DNA of 64,000 bases from Arthrobacter sp. APC 3897 (GCF_030407495.1 NZ_JASDDG010000022.1:1-64000), one strand, 5' to 3'. Shown: positions 8,416 to 17,594, numbered from the stretch's first letter. Made by a program: numbers and translations. Notes: generated by a model not told the origin, from the letters alone.

Positions 8416-11142
8416 TTGGCAAAGCAAGGAAGAACAGCGGGCACCCGTGTATCCGGCGCGAACGGATCCGTCTCCGGCAGCAGCAGAAAGCGCCTGGTCC
8501 TCGCGGACGTGCCCGTTGACCTGCTGACCTCCGACCAGGCGCTGGACACCATAGTGGGGCACGCCCGCAGCGCGGTCCGGCCGCCGCTGGCCGTGGCCTC
8601 AATAAACCTGGACCATGTGCATTACTTCGGTACCGGCGGGCGCTGGATGGGCGCGCTGGATGGCTGTGGCCAGAGTGGGCCGGTGCAGTGGCTGAACATG
8701 GTGGACGGGGCACCCATCGCGGCCCGGGCCGGCGCCCTTACCGAACTGCAGTGGCAGCGGCTGGCCGGCAGCGACCTAATCAATCCCCTGCTGGATCGGT
8801 GCGAAGACCACGCGCTGAGCGTCGGTTTCCTGGGCGGTGCACCCCAGACCCAGGAACGGCTCCTGCAGGTGCTCACCCAGCTACGTCCAAAGCTGTGGGT
8901 CGCCGGCTGCTGGTCCCCGGACAGGCAGGCCCTCGGGGACCCCGGTGCCAACGTGGCGCTCGCTGCCGGGATTGCCCGCAGCAAGGTGGACGTACTAATA
9001 GTGGGACTGGGCAAGCCGAGGCAGGAGCTTTGGATCGCCGAACACGGTGCCGCCACCGGCGCTTCAGTACTTCTGGCCTTCGGAGCGGTGGTGGATTTCC
9101 TGGCCGGGAGAATCCACCGGGCACCGGCCTTGGTAAGTGCCAACGGCCTGGAGTGGGCCTGGCGGCTGGCGCTGGAGCCACGCCGCCTGGCCAGGCGGTA
9201 CCTGGTGCAGGGCCCGCCTGCCTACCTGCGCCTGCAACGTCCCGCGGGCCGGGAAACTCCGCGGGCGCCGCTGCGTGAAGTGCCGCCTCCTGCCGTGCCC
9301 TCCCCCGCCCCGGTACCGCAGCACTTCGCGTCTGCGGACGGGTTTGCCGACGTCTGCGTGCTGGCCGTGACCCGAAACAACGCCGCGGACATCCCGGGTC
9401 TGATTGGTTCACTGCGTGCCGAGACCGACGACCTGGTCCTGCGTGTGGTCGTGGCGGACAACTCCTCCACCGACGCCACCGTCGCCGAACTGGGACTGCA
9501 CACCGACGTACGGGTGCTGCAAACCGGCGGGAACCTCGGCTATGCCGGAGGCATCAACGCCGCCGCCCGGTACGCTGGCGATGCCGGAGCCGTGCTGGTG
9601 CTGAATCCGGATCTGCGGGTCTGCCGCGGCGCGCTCAAGGCCATGCTCCAGCGCCTGCGCCAACCCGGGACGGGCATAGTGGTGCCGCTGCTGGCCGACG
9701 AGGACGGCACCACCTACCCATCGCTCCGCCGGGAGCCGGGCATCCTCCGCTCGCTGGGAGACGCACTGGCCGGGCGCCGGCTGGCGAAGCGCCCGGGCTG
9801 GCTTTCGGAGATCGAGTACGACGCCGAAGCTTACGTCTATGCCCATCCGGTGGACTGGGCGACGGGCGCGGCTCTGCTGGTGGATATGCCGCTGGCCCGC
9901 AGGCTGGGCAGCTGGAACGAGACGTTCTTCCTCTACTCCGAGGAAACGGACTATTTCCGGCGGGCGCGCAGCACAGGTGCCAAGGTGTGGTTTGAACCGG
10001 CGGCAGCCATGATCCACCGCCGCGGTGGTTCCGGGCAGTCACCGGAGCTGGCCGCCTTGATGGCGGTGAACCGGGTGCGTTATGCCCAACTGCACCGCGG
10101 CCGCGGCTATGCGGCAGGCTTCCGGAGCGTGGTGCTGCTTGCCGAGGTACTTCGGATCGGAGGCGCGGGGCACCGGCGGGCGGTAGAGGCACTCCTGCTG
10201 CCCGGAAAACGGAAAGCGCTCCCGGCCGCCCGGCACCCGGCGTCGAACCCAACGGGTGGCACGTCCGGGGAGCCGGCAGGTCAGGGAACACCGGCGGAGC
10301 AGTTTCCGCGGGGCACAATCATCATTCCGTGCCACAACGAGGAGCCTGTCATCGGAGCGACCCTGGATGCGCTGGCTCCGGTGGTCGCGGCCGGGACCGA
10401 AGTGCTGGTGGTCTGCAACGGCTGCACGGACCGCTCCGCCGCAGAAGCCTCGGCACGGCCGGGTGTGCGGGTGCTGGAACTCCCCGAAGCATCCAAGACC
10501 ACAGCGATCAACGCCGGAAATGCTGCGGCGTCCCACTGGCCGCGGCTGTATTTGGATGCGGACATCCGGGTGCGGCCGGAAACGGTAAAGGTGCTCTTCG
10601 AGGCGCTGGTCTCCGGTTCCCTGGCCGTGCGGCCTTCAGTGGATTACGACGTCGAGGGGGCGGGTTTGCTGGTCCGTTCCTATTACCGGGCGCGCCGGCA
10701 TCTTCCCGGAGCGCAGAAATCGCTGTGGGGAGCGGGAGCGTACGCACTCAGTGCCGAAGCCGGCCAGCGGCTGGGAGCGCTGCCGGCGGTGGTGGCCGAC
10801 GACCTCTGGGTGGACCGGTTCTTCGCGGAAGGGGAGAAAGAGGTACTGGGCTGCCCGCCGGTGCTGGTGCGCCTGCCACGCGATGTTCCCGGTCTCCTGG
10901 CGGTGCTCCGCCGCACCTACCGGGGCAACGCCGAGCAGGGGGCGCTGGGCAGCACGGTGCTCGCCAGCGCTGCCGGAATCCTGGGCGCTGTGCGCGGCCC
11001 GCGGAGCGCTTTCGACGCCGCCGTCTACACCGCGTTCACTCTGGCCGGCCGCCGGCTGGCAGCGGGGGCGGGACCCGGAATCAGCTGGGAGCGGGATGAA
11101 AGCAGCCGCACCGGCCTGCCTCCGCGGCAGGCGGTTTCCTAG
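8416..11142 (+). CDS. Three-domain glycosyltransferase: WecG/TagA/CpsF family fused to two GT2 domains
   Basis: 908 residues. TTG start at 8416, 5 bases after GGAGGAG. Residues ~26-270 are a WecG/TagA/CpsF (GT26) domain: DLLTSDQALDTIV, ASINLDHVHY, MVDGAPIA, the FLGGAP nucleotide-sugar segment and VGLGKPRQELWI. A proline-rich linker (~280-305) leads to a GT2 domain (~312-570) with TRNNAADIPGLIGSL, VVADNSSTDATV, GNLGYAGGINAAA, NPDLRV and FLYSEETDYFRRA, typical of rhamnosyltransferase-like enzymes. A second linker precedes another GT2 domain (~633-880) with IIIPCHNEEPVIG, VVCNGCTDRS, LDADIRV and VVADDLWVDRFF. No strong membrane segment is evident. One polypeptide could perform three successive sugar transfers in repeat-unit assembly; that role is inferred. 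Confidence 0.9.
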   Translation: MAKQGRTAGTRVSGANGSVSGSSRKRLVLADVPVDLLTSDQALDTIVGHARSAVRPPLAVASINLDHVHYFGTGGRWMGALDGCGQSGPVQWLNMVDGAPIAARAGALTELQWQRLAGSDLINPLLDRCEDHALSVGFLGGAPQTQERLLQVLTQLRPKLWVAGCWSPDRQALGDPGANVALAAGIARSKVDVLIVGLGKPRQELWIAEHGAATGASVLLAFGAVVDFLAGRIHRAPALVSANGLEWAWRLALEPRRLARRYLVQGPPAYLRLQRPAGRETPRAPLREVPPPAVPSPAPVPQHFASADGFADVCVLAVTRNNAADIPGLIGSLRAETDDLVLRVVVADNSSTDATVAELGLHTDVRVLQTGGNLGYAGGINAAARYAGDAGAVLVLNPDLRVCRGALKAMLQRLRQPGTGIVVPLLADEDGTTYPSLRREPGILRSLGDALAGRRLAKRPGWLSEIEYDAEAYVYAHPVDWATGAALLVDMPLARRLGSWNETFFLYSEETDYFRRARSTGAKVWFEPAAAMIHRRGGSGQSPELAALMAVNRVRYAQLHRGRGYAAGFRSVVLLAEVLRIGGAGHRRAVEALLLPGKRKALPAARHPASNPTGGTSGEPAGQGTPAEQFPRGTIIIPCHNEEPVIGATLDALAPVVAAGTEVLVVCNGCTDRSAAEASARPGVRVLELPEASKTTAINAGNAAASHWPRLYLDADIRVRPETVKVLFEALVSGSLAVRPSVDYDVEGAGLLVRSYYRARRHLPGAQKSLWGAGAYALSAEAGQRLGALPAVVADDLWVDRFFAEGEKEVLGCPPVLVRLPRDVPGLLAVLRRTYRGNAEQGALGSTVLASAAGILGAVRGPRSAFDAAVYTAFTLAGRRLAAGAGPGISWERDESSRTGLPPRQAVS

Positions 11143-11337
11143 GATGCCGCGGAGGCTGGCCGGCACCGGTGCGGTTCGGACACTACGGTTCCGGCGCTGT
11201 GCGTGTGCCTGTGCTGGTCTGTTCATATCAGCTGGACCTGTTCTCACTGTTTCCGGGAGTTCCACGGTAGGAGCCGGCTGCCCGCTGCCGGCCGCATGCC
11301 TATTTTGCTGCTGCGGGTCCGGGTAGGCACGCCGCCG

Positions 11338-12645
11338 CTAGCCGTCCAGCGGAACCCGGTAGAGGTGGTAGGAGTATTCCTGCTCGAAGCTGTCCGTGAA
11401 GGAGCCGTCCGCTTCCGCGGCGAGGACCCGGTCTTCGAACAGGACTTCCACCTCCCCCAACGCCGTTCCCTCAGGCAGCGTGAATGTCCGCTCCCCCGGC
11501 TCCGTGCCGCCTTCAACCATCGCAAAGACATACGCGTGCCCGTCGTGGGTCTTGAGCATGGTGTCCAGGCCGGCGCCGAAGGAATACTCGTAAGACTGGG
11601 TGTTGATCACCGGTGCCAGCGCGTGGATCCGGGTATTGACCTCACGTACCGCCTCCACCTGCCCGCGGCCGCAGAAGTCCGGTTCCATCTGGGAGGTGCG
11701 GAACACGTTGGATGTCTGGCAGTCCCCGGAGAAGCTCTGGTTGAAGTAGAGAATGCCGCGGGCTTCGTTGATCACCGCGCTCATCACCGCTCCCTGCACT
11801 TCACCGGGTTCCACGTAACCGGAGTACGTTCCCTCGGCGGGTCCGCCGTTCAGGTTTTCCACGAAATGCCAGATCTGCTGCAGCGAGTCGTCGGCGGCGT
11901 CGCGCATTCGCAGGGCCTGGACGGCCCGCCCGTAGCTGGACGCGGTCCGGCACGCCGGCCGGCTGATATCCACGAGGTAGGGGCTGCGGTACGGTTCCTG
12001 CGAACAGTGCGGCACCGTGTACCAGTACATGTCCATGGAGACGACGTCGGTGGGTCCGTTGACCAGGTTCTCCGCCTCGGCAGCGGGAAGGTCAGTGCTG
12101 ATCACCATTTGGGTGAAGTTGGCCAGGTTGAAGGTGCCCGCAGGTGCCTGGCGGGCGCGCGCCTCGAGCTGGCGCACCCCGTCCTGCGGGCTGAACCGGC
12201 CGTCCACCTCGTCATCCAGGAAAGTGCCGGCCCAGTTGGGACTTTGCGGGTCGAAGGACTCATTGAGCCGGTCCCCGATCCAGAACACCTGGTTGTCCTC
12301 GAACAGGCTGAACTGGGTTTCCGGCGGCATCCCAATGTACGTGTTGATGCCCAGCGCCTTGTCATACTGCACCTCGGCGTCGCTGCTGATGCCGTTGTGC
12401 CAGGCCACCACCGGAAAGAACCCGGGGTCCGTCCACCCGCCGGCACTCGCGTTGGCGAAACGGGACCAGTATTCGGGCCCGCCTTCCCAGGGAATACGGG
12501 GCAGGGACAGCTCTCCCGCAGCAGCAGGGGAGAGTTTGGGGGACGATTCAGCGTCCGCGGTGCAGGCAGCCAGGAGCGCTGCTGCCAGGAGCAGCACAAC
12601 GGCGCCCGGCGTCTTCCTGACGCATCGGATGCACTGGGCTTTCAC
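11338..12645 (-). CDS. Glycosidase-like lipoprotein of the polysaccharide locus
   Basis: 435 residues. GTG 12645 overlaps the stop of the upstream polymerase gene (GTGA) and has GGAGG just upstream; the longer frame to 12882 is a shadow of the polymerase gene. The N-terminus is a lipoprotein signal (KTPGAVVLLLAAALLAAC). The body looks like a TIM-barrel glycosidase: FFPVVAWHNGISSDAEV, KALGINTYIGMP, GTFLDDEVDG, DVVSMDMYWYTVPHCSQEP, IWHFVENLNGG and EARGILYFNQSFSGDC, then a C-terminal beta domain (YVFAMVEGG, TFTLPEGT). Acidic residues in FLDDEVDG and FVENLNGG are catalytic candidates. I cannot assign a CAZy family. As the last gene of the operon, it may trim or edit the exported polymer. Confidence 0.75.
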   Translation of the reverse strand: MKAQCIRCVRKTPGAVVLLLAAALLAACTADAESSPKLSPAAAGELSLPRIPWEGGPEYWSRFANASAGGWTDPGFFPVVAWHNGISSDAEVQYDKALGINTYIGMPPETQFSLFEDNQVFWIGDRLNESFDPQSPNWAGTFLDDEVDGRFSPQDGVRQLEARARQAPAGTFNLANFTQMVISTDLPAAEAENLVNGPTDVVSMDMYWYTVPHCSQEPYRSPYLVDISRPACRTASSYGRAVQALRMRDAADDSLQQIWHFVENLNGGPAEGTYSGYVEPGEVQGAVMSAVINEARGILYFNQSFSGDCQTSNVFRTSQMEPDFCGRGQVEAVREVNTRIHALAPVINTQSYEYSFGAGLDTMLKTHDGHAYVFAMVEGGTEPGERTFTLPEGTALGEVEVLFEDRVLAAEADGSFTDSFEQEYSYHLYRVPLDG

Positions 12646-13988
12646 GGCTCCTCCCAGGTTTTTGCCGGGGTGTCCGGCTGAGCCGGTCGGTGGAGTCCGC
12701 GGTAGGCGCCGGCGAGGCCCACGGCCAGGAAAAGCAGTGCCGCTGAGCTGGAGAAGTTCAGGCCGTCGAAGAACGCCAGCAGGACGGCGCCGGAGAGCAG
12801 CGCCGCAGCGAGACCCGATCCCAGGGCCCGGTCCCGGCTTCCGGCCGGAAGCCGGGTCCGGGCGGTGCGCAGCGCACACCACAGCCCGCTTCCCAGGACC
12901 AGGACCAGCAGGAGCAGGCCCACCATGCCGATTTCCACGAGAGCTGTCAGGTATCCGTTGTCAAAGATCCTGTACTGCGGCAGGAACGTGCCGAACCCGC
13001 GGCCAAAAAACAGGTTCCGGGAAGCGATCTCCACTGCCGCGGTGTAGCTGTCTGTCCGGGAGAGGGAACTGGAGTCGCTGCCAAGGCTCTGGAACATTCC
13101 GCGGATGGTCCCCCCGATGCCTGGAACACTCACATACAGCAGCGCCAGCAGGGCCGCGAGGGCGGCCAGCATCCGCGTCCGGACCGCGGCAGACCAAGTG
13201 GGCAGCATCGCTGCCAGGCCAACGGCAACCCCGATGAATGCCGACCGCGAACCGGAGAGCAGCGCAATCAGTGCCAGGGCCAGGGCAGGCCACCAGCGTG
13301 CCGCCGTGCTGCGGCCCCTGTCTGTCAGGGCCAGACTCAGTGCCGGCGGCAGCGTCATGGCAAGGACCACGGCGTACTCCAGCGGCTGCGTGGACATTCC
13401 GGCAGGGCGGATGAAGTCGCCGCGGGTGGACGCCGAATGCCCGCTTTCGGCACTGAACCCGGGCAGTGTCAACCACTCCAGCAGGCTCTGCCCTGCCACG
13501 AACTGGGCCAGGCCCAGCAGGGCAGACAGCCCGCCGAGCAGGATCAGCCTGCCCAGGAGCACCTGCCACCGCCGGATGGAGGTAATCCCGTCATTGGCCA
13601 GCAGCGCTATTCCCACCCAGCCGGCCGCGCGCAGCAAGCCGCTGTCTGCCGGCGAGGATTCATTTGGCGGTATGCCCTGCAGGTTGGAAACCGCATAGCT
13701 CAGCAGCACCGCTGCCAGAAACAGCAGCAGCGACCACCGCACCGCCCTGGAACCGGATCGCAGCGTGGTGGTTCTCCGCAGCCGTTCAAAACCCCACCAG
13801 AACAGGGCCAGCAAACCCCACAGCGTGGAGGGCCTGCCGAGGGACCCGAGCGCCGTGATGGTGAGGTAGGAAGGAAGTGCCAGTGTCAGGACCAGGTAGA
13901 CGGTCAGGAAGAACACCACATCCGACGCCAGGGCGGTGTCCGCCCCCGCCCGGTTTCCCGGCGCGGGGTAGGCCCTTAGCGCCGCCAC
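12642..13988 (-). CDS. O-antigen polymerase/ligase family membrane protein (Wzy-like)
   Basis: 448 residues, start GTG 13988 with GGAGG 6 bases upstream, overlapping the preceding Wzz-like gene by 13 bases. It is highly hydrophobic with about 10-12 membrane segments (VVFFLTVYLVLTLAL, SLLLFLAAVLLSYAV, WWPALALALIALLSGSRSA). A large extracytoplasmic loop holds DFIRPAGMSTQPLEYAVVL, and SRNLFFGRGFGTFLPQYRIFDNGYL is the usual Wzy_C signature region. The predicted role is polymerisation of lipid-linked repeat units outside the membrane, together with the flippase and the two Wzz-like proteins of the same operon. Confidence 0.85.
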   Translation of the reverse strand: MAALRAYPAPGNRAGADTALASDVVFFLTVYLVLTLALPSYLTITALGSLGRPSTLWGLLALFWWGFERLRRTTTLRSGSRAVRWSLLLFLAAVLLSYAVSNLQGIPPNESSPADSGLLRAAGWVGIALLANDGITSIRRWQVLLGRLILLGGLSALLGLAQFVAGQSLLEWLTLPGFSAESGHSASTRGDFIRPAGMSTQPLEYAVVLAMTLPPALSLALTDRGRSTAARWWPALALALIALLSGSRSAFIGVAVGLAAMLPTWSAAVRTRMLAALAALLALLYVSVPGIGGTIRGMFQSLGSDSSSLSRTDSYTAAVEIASRNLFFGRGFGTFLPQYRIFDNGYLTALVEIGMVGLLLLVLVLGSGLWCALRTARTRLPAGSRDRALGSGLAAALLSGAVLLAFFDGLNFSSSAALLFLAVGLAGAYRGLHRPAQPDTPAKTWEEP

Positions 13989-14719
13989 AGTGGTCCTCCG
14001 CCCGTGATCCGGACCGTCCCGGCGGCTTCACTGCGGTGACGGCCGCCCTGCGTAGGCGCCGGTTTGCCCCGCGGCCAGCCACGCCGGGCCAGTGCGTCGG
14101 TTCCCGCGGCCGCGGCACAGGACAGTCCGAAGCCGGTCAAGCCCAGTACGGCGAGGGCCTTGGCCTCGCCCGTGCGGGTTTTGCCGAACGAGCTGATGAT
14201 GAGGTCCTCGGGGGCGCGTTCGACCGTAATCAGAGAAGCAGGCTGCGCGCCGGCGTCGGTCTGCAGCGTGCCGCTCACTGCCTGCACCTGTTGCAGGACC
14301 CGGTCCATTTCCGCTTTCACTTCTTCCGGGGACGGAGCGGCAACCTGCACTGAAAGGACGGGTCGGCTGAAAGAGGAAAGCCACTGCCCGCCGGTGTCCA
14401 GCATGCTGATTGAAGTTCCCTGCCGGATCCCGGTGCCGAACAGGGAGGCCGTCGGGGAAGCGAGTTTCGCAGTCTCCGCCCCGGCGAGGACTCTACGCTC
14501 CACAATGGCTGTGAAGTCAATCAGCGTCTGCGGCTCGGTGCCGGTAAGGGAACGGCCTTCCCCCGGATGCCCGGGCTCCACGAAGACAAAATCCGACTGC
14601 GCTGCGTAGACCGGGGCGGACTGGCCCAGGCCCAGGAACGCCAGCCCGGTGCAGCAAAGCCCGCCCGCCAGCACGTACCAGCGGCGGCGCAGGACGGCGA
14701 AGAGCTGGGCGGGTGTCAC
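13976..14719 (-). CDS. Wzz-like chain-length determinant, second copy
   Basis: 247 residues, GTG 14719 overlapping the previous stop by 4 bases. N-terminal membrane segment (WYVLAGGLCCTGLAFLGLG), an extracytoplasmic region (FVFVEPGHPGEGRS, VLSVQVAAPSPEEVKAEMD, VLQQVQAVSGTLQ) and a second membrane segment near residue 190 (AVLGLTGFGLSCAAAAG). A short basic cytoplasmic tail has no kinase domain. This architecture matches the Wzz/CapA-type polysaccharide co-polymerases. The family match rests on topology, context and weak motif similarity. Confidence 0.7.
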   Translation of the reverse strand: MTPAQLFAVLRRRWYVLAGGLCCTGLAFLGLGQSAPVYAAQSDFVFVEPGHPGEGRSLTGTEPQTLIDFTAIVERRVLAGAETAKLASPTASLFGTGIRQGTSISMLDTGGQWLSSFSRPVLSVQVAAPSPEEVKAEMDRVLQQVQAVSGTLQTDAGAQPASLITVERAPEDLIISSFGKTRTGEAKALAVLGLTGFGLSCAAAAGTDALARRGWPRGKPAPTQGGRHRSEAAGTVRITGGGPLWRR

Positions 14720-15534
14720 CGCGTCCGAGCCTGTTCCCCGGCGGCCATATCCGGTGAGGTCCCTCGCCGGCCGGTTCTGGCCGGCACCGACGCTGGTGCT
14801 GCCGGCGGCACCGGTCGAGCCGGCTCTGCCCGTTCCGGGGTGTGGCCGCGCCGCAGCCGGCCCCGGGGACCTACGCGGGTCCGCGGGCCGCTGCCGCCTC
14901 CAGGGACCGGGCCTGTTCCGGGGGGCTGCGGCGCATTTACGCGGGAAAGGAGCATCCCGTCTGCCAGTGCGGTGACCATGAACGTTCCGGCAAGCCCAAG
15001 GACCACGGCTACGGCCAGGACCTGCAGTGCCTGTTTCATGTTGAGTGCTGCCTCGGCATCCACCACCACGGGGATGATGCTGATCCGCTGGTGAGGGGTC
15101 ACCGAGATTTCATCCTGCATCCGGGCCAGCACAGCGGGAAGGGTCTCCATCGCCCGGCCCAGCAGGGCCAGGGACTCCTCTTCTGTTTCCGCCGTCGCCT
15201 GGACCACCACGATTGATCCGCTGGTGCTGCGGTCCGGTTCGATCGTGTACGTCGCAGACGGGTGTTCCTCAAGCACCTGGTCCCTGATTTCCGGGGCGTT
15301 CGCCTGCCGTACCAGCACATCCAGGGCCTCGCTCATGCCGCCCAGCTGCAGGTAGGGGTTACCGTCGTCGCCGACGATTGCAGACGGCGGCATAAGGACC
15401 ATGCTGCCGCGGGACTCGTAGGATGGCGGCACAACCTGGCTGGCGGCCCAGCACAAAATGCCGGTGATGACTATCCCTGAAAGGACCAGATACCAGCGGC
15501 GGAGGACCACCAGCAGGCTTTGCGGTGTTGTCAC
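14716..15534 (-). CDS. Wzz-like chain-length determinant, first copy
   Basis: 272 residues, GTG 15534 overlapping the upstream glycosyltransferase by 4 bases. The first membrane segment (VLRRWYLVLSGIVITGILC) is followed by PSYESRGSMVLMPPSA, a typical Wzz start of the periplasm-facing domain. A second membrane segment lies near residues 168-190 (ALQVLAVAVVLGLAGTFMV). The last ~70 residues are a proline/arginine-rich cytoplasmic tail without Walker motifs or a tyrosine cluster. It lies next to a second, diverged copy. Probably controls polymer length; the pair may form a hetero-oligomer (inference). Confidence 0.75.
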   Translation of the reverse strand: MTTPQSLLVVLRRWYLVLSGIVITGILCWAASQVVPPSYESRGSMVLMPPSAIVGDDGNPYLQLGGMSEALDVLVRQANAPEIRDQVLEEHPSATYTIEPDRSTSGSIVVVQATAETEEESLALLGRAMETLPAVLARMQDEISVTPHQRISIIPVVVDAEAALNMKQALQVLAVAVVLGLAGTFMVTALADGMLLSRVNAPQPPGTGPVPGGGSGPRTRVGPRGRLRRGHTPERAEPARPVPPAAPASVPARTGRRGTSPDMAAGEQARTR

Positions 15535-17594
15535 TTATTCTCCCTCGCTGCAGTGCGCCGCGGGGCACCGATTCGTTCCTTGACGCGGTCAACGCCGTCC
15601 TTTCCGACCAGGCGGAGCAGCACGCCTTTGGCGGCCGACCGCATGCCGGCCACAGCCGCACGGCGCGGAGTATCCAGCAGGAGTTCCCGGGCGCGTTCAG
15701 CTATGGTCGGCGGTTTCGCGGCCTGCAGCAGCCCGGGAAACCGCTGCCGGTAGGACTCCGGATCCACCCGGAAACCGCGGACCCGGTTGCTGACGTTGCC
15801 GGAGTGGACCACCTGGAGCCAGCCCGGCGGGCCGGCCACCAGCCGCACCCGCATGCTGCGGCCCAGCAGGGTGTGCCAGTCCGCCCAGCAGGTGGCAGCG
15901 TCCTGCCACGGCTCAGCCACGGAACAGAACGCATTGGAGCGGTCCGTCCGCGCGAACAGCCGGGTGCCGGAGAGAATCAGTCCGCGCGGCAAATACAGCG
16001 CCGTGCGCTGCCCGCGGGTCAGTGCCGCGGCCTGCTGAAGGCGGTCAACAAAGTCCGCGGCCACGCCGTCGTCGTTGTCCAGGTTGGTGGTCATAACCTC
16101 TGCCGCCGGTTCCGGCACCAGGCCACGCAGGTCTGCCAGGAGGGCGCTGTGCTCCACCGCGGTCCGAAACACAGGGGTGAAGAGCCCGCCGGCAGACCAT
16201 TCGGCGATCCGCCGGCGCAGCCAGCCGGGGCTCTCCGGATCGAAGTAGACCAGCCAGCGGAACCGCGGGTTGGACTGCGCGGCGACGGAGGGTAGGCAGT
16301 AGCGTTCGAACAGGTCGGCCCGCTCCCGCAGCCAGCCTTCGCGGGCGCGGACCAGGGACTCGGGGCCGGGCGTGGGCAGGTTGAAACGGGTAATCAGGAA
16401 GTGGTCCCCGGACCAGTCCGGTGCTGCGGCATCCAGCGCTTCCAGCAGGGTCCGGGCGCGGGAATCCCAGGAGTGGGACCGGGCCAACTGCTGCCGTTCC
16501 TCGTACTGCGCCGGCTCCGGCACCTCACCGAGCACGCGTTTCAGGGCGGCGGCAAAACCCTCCGGGGAGCTTTCGCGCACCACATGGCCGGTGGCCAGCC
16601 AGCGGGCAGCGGGCAGGTCTGTGGCGACCACTGGTAGCCCGGCAGCCAGATAGTCCAGAGTTTTCAGCGGAAAGCTGGACCGGTTGAACTCCGTATCCGC
16701 GTACGGCGTGATGCCCGCAGCCGCCGTTCCCAGGAGCGCCGGAACGTCCCCGGCGGGGACCACACCCAACCAGCGGACGTTCCCGTGTGCCAGGAAGGCA
16801 TCCAGCCGTGCGCGCAGGCCCGGGTCCCGCGCGGTCAGCGGTCCGGCGACAGTCAGTTCAAGCCCTGAGCCGGCCACCGCCTCCAGGATTTCCAGGTCCA
16901 GCCGTTCATTGAGCTGGCCCAGCAGCACCGCCCCGCGCCGCGGTCCGGCCTGCGGCCCGGTCTGCGGGGGCTCCGGCAGCGGCTCACAGCCGTTGGGCAG
17001 ATGCAGCACGTGCGTTCCGGGGCGCAGCTCCTGCAGCCGGCGGGCCAGGTCCGGGGTAACGGCCGCCACCAGGTCCGCTTCGGCCAGGTTTCGGAGCAGT
17101 GTGCGGCGGATCCGGTTCCGGTTCAGTCCCATCAGCGGGGCACCGGCCAACCAATCATCGGTCACGAAAAGTATCTTGGACCCGCGCAGTCCACGCGGGA
17201 ACCGTGCCAGCGGTCCAGCGACAATGACGGCGCCCGGCGGGCCGGCAGCCCCGGCCGGCGCAGCGAAAGCGGCACGCACGGCACGGTGGAGCAGCCAGGC
17301 GGCGGCGCTGCCGAGCAGCGGACGCCAGGCACCGGGCGGCACCGGGACCGTCAGCCGGGTGAGTGAAGGGGAAACCTGCTGCAGCTCGGAGCGCAGGCCC
17401 GTGGACCGGACGCCGAAGACCAGGGCCGGCGGATCAACCCAGAGCACCGGCCGGCACCTGGCCAGCGCCGTGGCCAGCCGCTTTTCCGTGCCGGTGATTT
17501 CCGTCCACGGGGTTCCGGCGAGCCAGATCAGGGTTCCCCCGTGGCCCGCGGCGGGTGCCTGCCCGGTGTGCCGGTTCCCGGTATGCACGCTCAT
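15531..17594 (-). CDS. Two-domain glycosyltransferase: GT4-like plus putative rhamnosyltransferase domain
   Basis: 687 residues, ATG 17594 overlapping the preceding stop (ATGA). Residues ~20-390 resemble a GT1/GT4 retaining glycosyltransferase (TLIWLAGTPWTEITGTEKRL, LFVTDDWLAGAPL, HLPNGCEPLP, YADTEFNRSSFPLKTLDYLA, GLPVVATDLP). Residues ~398-640 match the putative rhamnosyl transferase family PF11316: HFLITRFNLP, RADLFERYCLPSV, FRWLVYFDPESPGWL, and the acidic TNLDNDDGVA likely to bind metal and donor. This is a second multi-domain transferase in the locus. Domain calls are by motif memory; donor and acceptor sugars are unknown. Confidence 0.8.
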   Translation of the reverse strand: MSVHTGNRHTGQAPAAGHGGTLIWLAGTPWTEITGTEKRLATALARCRPVLWVDPPALVFGVRSTGLRSELQQVSPSLTRLTVPVPPGAWRPLLGSAAAWLLHRAVRAAFAAPAGAAGPPGAVIVAGPLARFPRGLRGSKILFVTDDWLAGAPLMGLNRNRIRRTLLRNLAEADLVAAVTPDLARRLQELRPGTHVLHLPNGCEPLPEPPQTGPQAGPRRGAVLLGQLNERLDLEILEAVAGSGLELTVAGPLTARDPGLRARLDAFLAHGNVRWLGVVPAGDVPALLGTAAAGITPYADTEFNRSSFPLKTLDYLAAGLPVVATDLPAARWLATGHVVRESSPEGFAAALKRVLGEVPEPAQYEERQQLARSHSWDSRARTLLEALDAAAPDWSGDHFLITRFNLPTPGPESLVRAREGWLRERADLFERYCLPSVAAQSNPRFRWLVYFDPESPGWLRRRIAEWSAGGLFTPVFRTAVEHSALLADLRGLVPEPAAEVMTTNLDNDDGVAADFVDRLQQAAALTRGQRTALYLPRGLILSGTRLFARTDRSNAFCSVAEPWQDAATCWADWHTLLGRSMRVRLVAGPPGWLQVVHSGNVSNRVRGFRVDPESYRQRFPGLLQAAKPPTIAERARELLLDTPRRAAVAGMRSAAKGVLLRLVGKDGVDRVKERIGAPRRTAARENK

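Noticed and set aside
11203-13237. Long plus-strand frames opposite the lipoprotein and polymerase genes
   Set aside because: The minus-strand genes have signal peptide, membrane segments, ribosome sites and overlaps; the plus frames have no family resemblance.
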